This document shows, in pieces, positions 1 through 8,394 of a stretch of DNA of 64,000 nt (position 1 is its first letter; every line of letters starts with the position of its first letter). Below the pieces are notes generated by a model. It was not told the DNA's origin. It was given only the letters and a program-made list of their open reading frames with translations, and ran no database searches. The position numbers were made by a program, and so were the translations under genes. This DNA is from MED-G105 sp965263305. Its GTDB lineage: Bacteria > Pseudomonadota > Alphaproteobacteria > Caulobacterales > Parvularculaceae. The DNA lies in assembly GCA_965263305.1 (NCBI GenBank), contig OZ253666.1, positions 930,001-994,000 of the forward strand, read 5' to 3'.

Positions 1-1626
1 TGGAGCTAAGAGGAGACCACCGAGCCTCCAGCGTAGAGATTTTTTGAGGCTCCGACCCGCGGCCCGACGCGCTTCAAGCTTTCCAGCCAGCCTATCTCGT
101 TCCTTGCGCAACTCAGCTGTCCGAGCACGCGTTTCCAAAAGGTTCTTCTCGGTCTTTTTCGTTGCCGCTTTCGTTTTGTCTAACTCGCCTTTATAGTTCT
201 GCGCTTCCGTTGCCTTGGCGGCCTCCAAAGACTTCAGTTTCTCGTGCTGAGTTTTGATAGTTTCAGCCGCCGCATCTGCCCTCTTTTGCGCCGCTTCAGC
301 GCGCTCTTGAACTTCCCTAACTCTTTCTTGTGCATCAGCGACACTCTTTGCAGCCAGTGCTTTATAGTCTGTAAACTGAGTTTCCAAAAGGCTGACGGTT
401 TTTTCCTGCTCGCCGATCCGCTTGGCGTTGGCCTCAGCGCTTTGGCGTTGTTCGGCTAACTCTTCTTTCAAAATCGCGATCGCGCCGTCACGGGATTTAG
501 CGCCCTCTCGCCATTCTACAGCGCGCGCTGTTTGAGCTTCCAAATTTGATTCTAGCACCATAACCCGCTGGCGAGCTTCTTTATCCGATGCCTGCATAGC
601 ATCTTCGTGCGCCTTGATCGTTTTGGAATTTGCCTCGCGTTCTTTTTGCAACTGCCCACGGAGATTGCGAACCTCAGCGTGGACGGATTGGCGTGAGGCC
701 TCGTCAGTTTCGAAATCAAGCAAAACAGCGCGGCCCTGATCGGACAATTCAGGCGGATTTTGCAGAAGAGCCAAAAATTCTTCTTCGGAGGATGACGATA
801 AAGCCTCCCACAACATCGATTGCGCGGGCGATAAGGGGCCATCCGTCTGATCGGATGCAGCCTCTTCGCGTTTAAGGGATTCGCGAATGCCTTCACGGCC
901 ATTATCAATTTTAAGGCCCGTTATCCCCCGCTCGTGTAAGACGGTTGCAATTTGGCTGAGCGTCTCTTGAGGTTGAAGGATGAGATCTTCGTAAGGCGTT
1001 CTCACAGGGTTTAACCCACCAAGATTACGAAGAACAGCGACGTTATAAGCCTCCCATAACGCGAGGCCGGCGTTCAACGCAAACCCATTGCGATGACGAA
1101 GAGAAAGGGCGGTCTCTAATGGATGGCGCACAACGTAGATCGGTATTGGATTGATGAACGCCCGGCGGAAAACGGGGAACAGAAGACAAAGTCGCGGTTC
1201 CTTGATCGCCCACGCAAGCGCGCCGCCGTTTTTTGCAGACTCACGAGCGCCATCTTCCAAGGCATCCATCATCGTCTTCATTTGCGCCAATTGCCCGGGC
1301 AACACCGAGTGCGGAATACGCTCAGGGTCAAAATTTGCGACCTTCCACCAATCGGCGTCCGATCCGTGCAAGAGACGATCGCATATCGCCCGAGCATCAC
1401 GGCGCTCGAAAAAACCAAGGGGGTTTTCCCAATTTTTGCCAGTCAGCGCCTCTTCATCGCCAACAAATACGCCCATCCGATGGAGCGCCCCCGTCATGGC
1501 GGATGTGCCCGATCTGTGCATGCCGAGAACGATAATCTGGGCGGGCGTTCTCGTGTCTAGACCCTCCCTGCCGTCCGATAACGGCGCCGCTTGTAGATCT
1601 CCATCTTTGTTGTGATTGCCGTCCAT
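1..1626 (-). CDS. Sulfotransferase-family protein with long C-terminal coiled coil (3' end beyond window)
   Basis: The frame is open from the ATG at 1626 to the left edge of the window (542 codons, no stop), so the gene is incomplete here. Residues about 31-48 carry the PAPS 5'-phosphosulfate loop (LGMHRSGTSAMTG). Near residue 162 the stretch YVVRHPLETALSLRHR matches the 3'-phosphate-binding segment of sulfotransferases. After about residue 310 the sequence becomes Glu/Lys/Ala/Gln-rich with few prolines and reads as a long coiled coil up to the edge. Proteins of this kind often continue into a glycosyltransferase domain, which cannot be checked here. The gene lies 73 bases downstream of a three-domain glycan enzyme on the same strand, so a role in sulfating or building a surface polysaccharide is likely. 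The sulfotransferase fold is fairly certain; the substrate is unknown. Confidence 0.85.
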   Translation of the reverse strand, partial: MDGNHNKDGDLQAAPLSDGREGLDTRTPAQIIVLGMHRSGTSAMTGALHRMGVFVGDEEALTGKNWENPLGFFERRDARAICDRLLHGSDADWWKVANFDPERIPHSVLPGQLAQMKTMMDALEDGARESAKNGGALAWAIKEPRLCLLFPVFRRAFINPIPIYVVRHPLETALSLRHRNGFALNAGLALWEAYNVAVLRNLGGLNPVRTPYEDLILQPQETLSQIATVLHERGITGLKIDNGREGIRESLKREEAASDQTDGPLSPAQSMLWEALSSSSEEEFLALLQNPPELSDQGRAVLLDFETDEASRQSVHAEVRNLRGQLQKEREANSKTIKAHEDAMQASDKEARQRVMVLESNLEAQTARAVEWREGAKSRDGAIAILKEELAEQRQSAEANAKRIGEQEKTVSLLETQFTDYKALAAKSVADAQERVREVQERAEAAQKRADAAAETIKTQHEKLKSLEAAKATEAQNYKGELDKTKAATKKTEKNLLETRARTAELRKERDRLAGKLEARRAAGRSLKKSLRWRLGGLLLAP

Positions 1627-1699
1627 GACCCGTCGCTCGTAATGACATCAGCTTTTGACACTGGGTTTAGGCAAGGCCGCCCGCCCGATCAACTAACCA

Positions 1700-4600
1700 T
1701 TATTGGCCTTGATCGTCAGAATCTCCAAGGGGTTGGCCGGATCGGGCAGCCTTCAACGCTTCATCACTGTAACGGGCTGATAAGTCGAAATGACCATCGA
1801 GGTGATCCAGATAGGCGGCTGCTTGGGCCTGCACATCCGAGGGATTATCGAGAATAGAAGAAACATAAGCCTGCATCCGGGCAATTTCGGCGAACTCAGC
1901 CAAGCCAAAGCGGCTATCCGTGACGCTACTCCCATGTCGGCGATGGCTATTGAGGGTCGCCGCGCGGTAGGACAATCCGCCCTTGCGCAAAAGGTTCACA
2001 TAAACGCACCAATCGCCAGCGACGCGATATTGGCTGATCTGCGGGAAATGGGCGTCGAAGACCTCCTGTAACCGCAACCGACGGAAAAGAACGCCGCTGA
2101 CATTCGGGATGGTGTTTTTGACGGCCAACCCCTCTTTCAATTCGTGCGTCCCATCAACGACATAATCAGAGCGCCATTTATCGGGCGAGATATCGCGCAC
2201 ATCGTCTTGGTAGCTTTCGGCGAGCGCCTCGCCCATCGCGTCGATCGGTTTAGAACCAACAACGGACATGACAATATTGGCGTCAGCAAACGCCGGGGCC
2301 GCAGCGCTTAGAAAACGAGGATCGGCGACATCATCTGATTCGGCGATCCACAGGATGTCGCCCGCCGCGAATTGGGCCGCTTTTCGCCATTGATTGAAGA
2401 CGCTGCCGGAATTGGTTTCATTGACGATAATGCGATGATTGATCCCGCACCCTCGCAATATTGCAGCCGCCACCTCGACACTGTCATCGGTTGAAGTATC
2501 GTCCAGGACAATTATTTCCTTTGGAGGTACCGTTTGGTCAATGATCGACGTCAACCGCTCTTCTAGGTAATCAGCATAGTTATAATTTGGTACGACAACG
2601 GAAACATCAGGCGGGTTTGGTATTGACGGAATAGCACACACAAGATTGTTGACGTAACTGGTGAAGCCAAATCGCGCCGCGATAAGAGCGCTGGCCTCCA
2701 CCGCAGCTTTGTCTAATTTTTGTGGCATGCTGATAAAGGAGGCAATTTTATCACAAAATGTATCAGCAGTGGCATCGGGCAAAACGGTCACCACGGAAGA
2801 TTCACAAGCCAAGTCTTCAATGCCGCTCGTTCCCTTCACCATAAAAACACAAGTCCCGACGCTGAGGGCTTCAAGAGCCGTTGAGGGAAACGGATCCTCC
2901 CGGGACGTCAGGGCGAACATATGGGCCGCTGCGAAGAGATCGCCCGTGTGCTCCTGGAATCCCGGGAAATGCAATCGTTCCTTCAATGGGGAGCTTTCGG
3001 TACGCTCTGAGGCCAATGTCGCCATTGCCGGATCAAGCGCGCCAGCCCAGATGAAATGGGCGTTCGCAAATCGCTCAATAGTGGCGCCTGCCCAGTCCAT
3101 AAAGATATCAACGCCCTTGCGTTCATCCCCATAGCCAACGCCAAGCACAATAAAGGCGTCGTCCGGCAAGCCAAAAGCCTCTATAACCCGCGCGCGAGCA
3201 GCTGCCTTTTCATCAACGCCAATAATATCGCCCTTTTTATATAACCCCTGGGGAAGAATTTTTTCGCGGCGCCATGATGGGAGTGATATGGCCCGCGCCG
3301 CAGCGTCAGCCACAACGCGGGACGGGAAGACGACTTCGGCCGCGTGGGTATTAAAATCGCGCAGCGCGCCTTCTAGCGCCATGCGTTCAATAACGCCCGG
3401 CATTTCGTGGACAAGGCCGATAAAGGGTAGGCCCGCCTTTGCCAGTTCGGCTCCGATCTTTCCGGAGGCGGCGGAATTTACAATCGCGCCGCCACAGCCC
3501 GCCTGCTTTAGATCATCGAACAGTGCTTGGGGCGAGCGCTCCTCATCGTCCAGCACATAAAGATCCCCGATCGCTTTGAATTTCGCCGCCAAGGGCCCGC
3601 CCTCTAGGGCTACCGTCACGACATCGATTCCTAGTTTTTCTTTTAAGGTCGCGGCGATGTTCAGCGCTAGGAATTGGGCGCCATATTTAAATAGATCATG
3701 CACAACAACGAGAAGCTTTGGGCGATCGACCGCAGCACTCGGTGAAACGGCGCGCCTTGTTGCTTCTAACCATGCATACCCATAGCGCTTATCAGGTTCC
3801 AAATGGGCGCCCTCCGCCCAATCATTCCATGCATTGATAAAAACCAATTGTTCCGACGGGTCTTTGACCCGCTTTCTCGTGTCCTCAATGGCGTTAGCGA
3901 GCCATTGGCGGTACACGGATGGGGTCGCACCTAGTAAGATTCCTGCGGATTCGCCGCGGCGGGCGGTATCGTCCCAACTCGGCGTGACGCCACGAAACAG
4001 GGAATAAGCCGGTGTTTCATATCGTTCGCTGCGCACCGCTAGTTCACGACATTCATAAACTTTCGCGTCAAACCCGTCGACGGGGTCGCGCACCCGGTCA
4101 GCGTCCCATTCTAATCTCATATTGTTCGGCGGAAACTCAATCGCTGCGTCAAACCCGTATGTGTCGGGCGCTTCTGTTTCGGAACTTTGTGTATACGCCA
4201 GATAAATTTCACCAACGCCATTCTCCCGACACCAAATGCGCCATCGTTCCGCTGTCGCTCTTGCATCCGGCAACAGCGCTGGCCGGCGCACAATAACCAA
4301 CGGCCGCCCAACAACACGGATATATTTTTCGTTCGTAAGATAGGATTTTAGGTGAGCGATAAAGGCGAGGTCATCTGTAGGCGAATGGGCTTGCGCAATT
4401 AGAACATGGTCTTCGCGACCGTTCGAACGCCGGCTCCAATTCTCGTTCGCCCAGCACAAACAAAAGGGCGTAGTCGCCCCTTCATTCTCGGCATATTGGC
4501 GAACAGGCCCTTCCAATAAGCGTTTTCCAGCAAACCAATAAAAATAGAAACAGAACCCAGAAATACCATGGAGAGCGGCAAGCTCTGATTGGCGAATTTG

Positions 4601-5062
4601 AATTTCTGGTTGGCGGAGCAAATCATAGGCGCCGAGATCGCCAGGTTCGTGAGGTTGATAATGGCCTTTAAATAGGGGCTTTGCGGATGAAATAGATCCC
4701 CACCGGCTAACACCTTCCCATTCATCAATCTCCGGCGCAGAACAAAAGAGCGGCGAATAAAACGCGATCAACCGCGCGCTTAGATCCGTCGGCGCTGTTG
4801 CGGCGCGCAGGGGCGCATACCCTGCCAATCCATCATCCGCCGCGTCGTAAGTTACGGCTTTGGCGTCTTCGGCGCGTTGTTTCAACCGCGCCTGTTCTAA
4901 CCGCCAGGCCTTAAACGCCCCACTCCACGCAAACGCCCATGGTGCAGCCGAAAAGAGGCGCCCAGCCAATCGCCCCCGCGCCGCTGCTGAGAGCGGGATT
5001 AATCGCCAAAGCGCGCGCAGAGGGCCCGCGTTTTCATTGGGATTGTCGTCATTGGCTGTCAT
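1700..5062 (-). CDS. Three-domain glycan enzyme: WbsX-like domain + GT4 + GT2 glycosyltransferases
   Basis: This 1120-aa protein has three recognisable parts. Residues about 95-440 resemble the WbsX / GH99-like family of O-antigen and capsule clusters (FYSPLF, FCFYFYWFAGKRLLE, CLCWANENWSRR, FINAWNDWAEGAHLEPD). Residues about 450-800 look like a GT-B family 4 glycosyltransferase (LLVVVHDLFKYGAQ, VLGVGYGDERKGVDIF, SREDPFPSTALEALSVG). Residues about 820-1060 are a GT-A family 2 domain (VSVVVPNYNYADYLEERL, IIVLDDTSTDDS, WIAESDDVADP). There is no signal peptide, so it should act in the cytoplasm or on the inner membrane face. The neighbouring sulfotransferase and DXD glycosyltransferase on the same strand suggest one cluster building a decorated surface glycan. 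Donor and acceptor sugars cannot be read from the sequence. Confidence 0.88.
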   Translation of the reverse strand: MTANDDNPNENAGPLRALWRLIPLSAAARGRLAGRLFSAAPWAFAWSGAFKAWRLEQARLKQRAEDAKAVTYDAADDGLAGYAPLRAATAPTDLSARLIAFYSPLFCSAPEIDEWEGVSRWGSISSAKPLFKGHYQPHEPGDLGAYDLLRQPEIQIRQSELAALHGISGFCFYFYWFAGKRLLEGPVRQYAENEGATTPFCLCWANENWSRRSNGREDHVLIAQAHSPTDDLAFIAHLKSYLTNEKYIRVVGRPLVIVRRPALLPDARATAERWRIWCRENGVGEIYLAYTQSSETEAPDTYGFDAAIEFPPNNMRLEWDADRVRDPVDGFDAKVYECRELAVRSERYETPAYSLFRGVTPSWDDTARRGESAGILLGATPSVYRQWLANAIEDTRKRVKDPSEQLVFINAWNDWAEGAHLEPDKRYGYAWLEATRRAVSPSAAVDRPKLLVVVHDLFKYGAQFLALNIAATLKEKLGIDVVTVALEGGPLAAKFKAIGDLYVLDDEERSPQALFDDLKQAGCGGAIVNSAASGKIGAELAKAGLPFIGLVHEMPGVIERMALEGALRDFNTHAAEVVFPSRVVADAAARAISLPSWRREKILPQGLYKKGDIIGVDEKAAARARVIEAFGLPDDAFIVLGVGYGDERKGVDIFMDWAGATIERFANAHFIWAGALDPAMATLASERTESSPLKERLHFPGFQEHTGDLFAAAHMFALTSREDPFPSTALEALSVGTCVFMVKGTSGIEDLACESSVVTVLPDATADTFCDKIASFISMPQKLDKAAVEASALIAARFGFTSYVNNLVCAIPSIPNPPDVSVVVPNYNYADYLEERLTSIIDQTVPPKEIIVLDDTSTDDSVEVAAAILRGCGINHRIIVNETNSGSVFNQWRKAAQFAAGDILWIAESDDVADPRFLSAAAPAFADANIVMSVVGSKPIDAMGEALAESYQDDVRDISPDKWRSDYVVDGTHELKEGLAVKNTIPNVSGVLFRRLRLQEVFDAHFPQISQYRVAGDWCVYVNLLRKGGLSYRAATLNSHRRHGSSVTDSRFGLAEFAEIARMQAYVSSILDNPSDVQAQAAAYLDHLDGHFDLSARYSDEALKAARSGQPLGDSDDQGQ

Positions 5063-5134
5063 GGCGACGGTGTTAGCCTAAGCCGCCGATGAAGGACAAT
5101 TGGCGTGGGGCCAATCGGTTTCAGTATCGGGTGA

Positions 5135-6391
5135 CTACGAAATCAAAGATCGGTCGGTTACCCGTCGCCAACTGGCCCCGTCGGAGAAGGCCGGCACAGC
5201 GCCGCCAGCGGCGTCCGAAACATAAATCAACTCCGCCGGCGCCGGCGGCGGCAAGGCCGCTTTTGAGTAATCGCGCAGCGTATGGTGACGCGCCGGGTTG
5301 ATTACGGTATTGGCGCCGCCCATCTGCAAAGCGCCGTCATCGGCAATCCGAAGCCGCTCAGTCGCGTTCTCTGATCCATTGGCGACGGTCAAAAACCGTA
5401 TCCGCCCGCCGCCCCGTGTGGGTGTTTGGTCTTCCGCCGCTTCCAACAAAAACGCTGCACTGGAATGCCCGCCCGTTTTAAACGCCTCTCCATCGTAGCT
5501 GTACGCTCTAAACCCAAGAATCGTGTCCCCCGCGAGGGCTGGCGTCGGCGCGGCCTCGCTGCCACGGGCTTTGCGGCCATAAAAAACGGCGCCGCCCGCA
5601 GCATCGCGATAGCGTGTCGCTTGAAACGCCGTGGCGCCGCCATCGGAGATGATATTGACGGGAATAGGGTCCCCACTGCGGCAATAAAACGTACTCTCCT
5701 TACCATCGACCATCATGGCGCCGCTCGTCTTGTCGAAGACGATGGCGTCAGTGAAGGCGGCGCCGTCCGCAGAAACTTTCAAAGAGAAATCATCGGATCC
5801 GGTTAAGCCAAACTCGGCTCTGCCGGAAAACCCGTTTTGAAAGACGACACTCGCCGTATGGTTTTCATCGACCTTATTGATGACATGCCGGGCGTCGCCC
5901 GTGCCCGGCGCTACATCGTCATGGGACAATAGCATTGCATCGGATTTTACCGAAAACCGGTTGACACTGTCAGGCGAAGCATTGACGCCAAGCTCCGTAA
6001 ACGATCCATCGGACTGAGGGCCGCTTGATCCATCGCCAGCCTGAAGAACGGTCCAGGCGGCGCCATCAAAGACGCGCATGGCGCTCTCATCGGCAACCCA
6101 GGCGCGCAACCCGGTTTTGGGTGCAATTTCAATCCAGGCGCCGTCCTGATACGCCGCAATGGCAAAGGACGCCATCGCCGCCCACGGCCCATCGCCGGCG
6201 GCGCCAGCGTTCACCGGCAATAAGTAAATTGCGCCATTTTGGGGGTCAGCAGGCGGCGTGCTCGTCGTCGCTGACGCCGCTGTCAATTGCACAAGCGCAT
6301 CGAGGCGGCGAAAGCTCTCATTGACCGTGACATGTTTCTGCGCCTGCTGCGGCTGGACATAGGACAGATTTAAATTTGGGCTCGTGCTCAT
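5135..6391 (-). CDS. DUF2793 domain protein (phage tail / GTA-like)
   Basis: I place the start at the ATG at 6391 (protein begins MSTSPNLNLSYVQPQQAQKH). An AGGAGGAG ribosome site at 6401-6408 sits 9 bases upstream, and this start is 15 codons inside the longest open frame. The N-terminal ~120 residues match the DUF2793 pattern (QAQKHVTVNES, then NGAIYLLP, GAWIEIAPKTG, WVADES, VFDGAAW). This domain is known from prophage tail genes and gene-transfer-agent neighbourhoods of alphaproteobacteria. The remaining ~300 residues are Gly/Ala/Asp-rich, as in tail-fibre proteins, and end in another short AELIYVSDAAGGAVPAF module. No other phage gene is nearby; it lies between two glycosyltransferase genes. 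It may be a stray fibre gene or a surface protein glycosylated by its neighbours. Confidence 0.8.
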   Translation of the reverse strand: MSTSPNLNLSYVQPQQAQKHVTVNESFRRLDALVQLTAASATTSTPPADPQNGAIYLLPVNAGAAGDGPWAAMASFAIAAYQDGAWIEIAPKTGLRAWVADESAMRVFDGAAWTVLQAGDGSSGPQSDGSFTELGVNASPDSVNRFSVKSDAMLLSHDDVAPGTGDARHVINKVDENHTASVVFQNGFSGRAEFGLTGSDDFSLKVSADGAAFTDAIVFDKTSGAMMVDGKESTFYCRSGDPIPVNIISDGGATAFQATRYRDAAGGAVFYGRKARGSEAAPTPALAGDTILGFRAYSYDGEAFKTGGHSSAAFLLEAAEDQTPTRGGGRIRFLTVANGSENATERLRIADDGALQMGGANTVINPARHHTLRDYSKAALPPPAPAELIYVSDAAGGAVPAFSDGASWRRVTDRSLIS

Positions 6392-6532
6392 CGCCGGCGG
6401 CTCCTCCTCTGGGCGGGTTCGAGCGCCGAGAAACAACCGGCGCCTATAAGCTCGCCCACCATCATGGCAGCTCTACAGGGGTGTTCGATAAAGTTTAGGG
6501 ATCAACAAGGCGAACGAGGCGCCATAAGGGCT

Positions 6533-7870
6533 CTAGCTGTTCGATACCCCGGATGATTTGATCTTTTCACGGCGCTCGTCGGGCAAGCCGCGCCAGATCC
6601 GCGCCGCCATGGCGACGGCGCTGGCGAGCCCCCGTCGCGCCGGCTCGACAAAAACATCGTCGAGGTGCAGTTCGCGCTCAGCGTTCAACAAAAACCAACG
6701 ATGATAGCCACGACGCCCCGATCCTGTTGTGAGGGGAAACGCTTCTTGAAGGTCGTCGCGGGTGCGCCAGATCTCATACATCAGAGCGGTGATGGGTGCA
6801 CCGATGGTTTTTTCGACATGAGGGCATGGCGCGTTGCAGACATGGTAGGATGGCCGAAACGGGATTGGGTTATGGTGCGCCCCATCGCGGTCAACCGCGG
6901 AGAGACGACGCGCGCCCCTAGGAATAGCGACGCCATCGTCAAAGAACCCATAAGCATAGGGAACATTGCGCCAATACTCATGATGATTTGCGGCCAATTG
7001 ATCGAGATAGGTCGTCAACAACCCCCTCAAATCGCCGATGGTCACTGGCGAAAATCGGTTTTGGTGCTTGGAAAAAACTGCTTCGTTGCCCGGGGCGACG
7101 CCGGAAAAATGGAAAAATGACAAGGGTTCGCCATTGGCGCGCCATCCACTTACTTCGCCATTTTTCTCCGCTTCATGAGTAATTGTTCTTTCATGCAAAT
7201 TCCAATAGGCGGCGTTGTACCCCGGATGATGAAGGACCGTGAGGTTCTCCACAAAGGCCGGCGCCCAATCGACAAATTTCTGATCAACGAATAAACCGCG
7301 CGCCGGGTCATTGATACATTCCTTCGCACAACGCGCCGCCCACCAATCAATAAACTCGGTTGCTTCCGGCGTATTGGCAAGCGCGGCAAAGCCTAGATTG
7401 AAAACGCCGCTGCGGTGCACCTCTAGCGTGGTGGGCGAAAATCCATCATCCGGCAGGGGCCTTGTCATATGCGGCGTTAAAACCGCTGATACACCATCCG
7501 CTAGGGCCGCTTCAACGTGGGTCAACGGCGCGGTGACAAATATATCCGGATCAAGATAAACGGCGGCGCCGGTGGCTTCCTTGTCGAACAAATAGCGGAA
7601 GCAATAGGGTTTGATTGCCGTTGAGAACTCTAGCACATCGTAGCGAAACGCCATGTCGTCTTGATCTGGTAGATCAAGCGCCGCCAAATCAATGATATCC
7701 GGCGCCGCGATGCGTTGGCGATGCGCCTCATCCAGGGGCGCGTCCGCCAGGAAAATGAAAAACCGCGCGCCGGGCTGCGCCGCGAGGAGGCTTTGGCGCA
7801 GCGTCAAGGCATAGGCAAGATAATTGCGGGCGCAAATCGTGAAATAAGAGGGACTGGAATGAGGCGTCAT
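6533..7870 (-). CDS. GT-A type glycosyltransferase with DXD motif
   Basis: This 445-aa protein resembles nucleotide-diphospho-sugar glycosyltransferases of the GT8-like kind. The N-terminus (SYFTICARNYLAYALTLRQSL) is the first beta-alpha unit that binds nucleotide. YLDPDIFV near residue 103 is the DxD-type metal/donor site, and SFFHFSGVAP near residue 265 matches the later conserved His segment. There is no signal peptide or membrane segment. The last ~150 residues contain HNPIPFRPSYHVC and PCPHVEKTIGAPITALMYEIW and look like a C-terminal acceptor or interaction region. Its place in the minus-strand glycan cluster supports a role in surface glycan or glycoprotein synthesis. The linkage made is unknown. 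Confidence 0.82.
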   Translation of the reverse strand: MTPHSSPSYFTICARNYLAYALTLRQSLLAAQPGARFFIFLADAPLDEAHRQRIAAPDIIDLAALDLPDQDDMAFRYDVLEFSTAIKPYCFRYLFDKEATGAAVYLDPDIFVTAPLTHVEAALADGVSAVLTPHMTRPLPDDGFSPTTLEVHRSGVFNLGFAALANTPEATEFIDWWAARCAKECINDPARGLFVDQKFVDWAPAFVENLTVLHHPGYNAAYWNLHERTITHEAEKNGEVSGWRANGEPLSFFHFSGVAPGNEAVFSKHQNRFSPVTIGDLRGLLTTYLDQLAANHHEYWRNVPYAYGFFDDGVAIPRGARRLSAVDRDGAHHNPIPFRPSYHVCNAPCPHVEKTIGAPITALMYEIWRTRDDLQEAFPLTTGSGRRGYHRWFLLNAERELHLDDVFVEPARRGLASAVAMAARIWRGLPDERREKIKSSGVSNS

Positions 7871-8037
7871 CCTCCGCCTATAGCGCGATGCGCGGTCTCC
7901 TAACAGGGCCGTCTAACACGTTTCCATCCATCCCTCTTGGGACGGCGGTTCCCGACCCCTTAAGGTGCAAGAGGGCTTCTCATGGCGCCCGGTCTCTGGA
8001 AGACTGATTTGGACCAAGCACGACAAGAGCAAGAACC

Positions 8038-8394
8038 ATGACCGATCCTCATAACCTATCCAATGACGCCGCCGATCAGGCCAAAACGCCTTCGCCCCTC
8101 ACTCAATATTGGTCGGCGAACCTGAAGCTTCTGGGCGCACTCCTCGCGATCTGGTTTATTGTTTCCTTTGGCGCCGGTATTTTGCTGGCAGAGCCGTTGA
8201 ACGCCGTTCGACTGGGCGGCTACCCCCTTGGTTTCTGGTTCGCCCAACAAGGAGCGATCTACGTCTTTGTCGGTCTCATCTTTTTCTACGCCCATAAAAT
8301 GAAAGCCATCGACGAGCGCTTCGGCGCCGATAACAACGCCGCCGACAGTCAGCCCGCGCCTAAACGCGCCACCTTGAGTGAGGATGGCCGCTAA
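8038..8394 (+). CDS. DUF4212 small subunit of Na+/solute symporter
   Basis: This 118-aa protein has two predicted membrane helices (about residues 35-55 and 75-95) with the family pattern YWSANLKLLGALLAIWFIVSFGAGI and GYPLGFWFAQQGAIYVFVGLIFFY. Such proteins are the small partner of VC_2705-type sodium/solute symporters. Its stop codon overlaps the start of the large subunit by one base (TAATG at 8392-8396), which implies translational coupling and a fixed stoichiometry. The C-terminal ~20 residues are hydrophilic and variable. The ribosome site before the ATG is weak (CAAGAGCAAG). Confidence 0.9.
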   Translation: MTDPHNLSNDAADQAKTPSPLTQYWSANLKLLGALLAIWFIVSFGAGILLAEPLNAVRLGGYPLGFWFAQQGAIYVFVGLIFFYAHKMKAIDERFGADNNAADSQPAPKRATLSEDGR

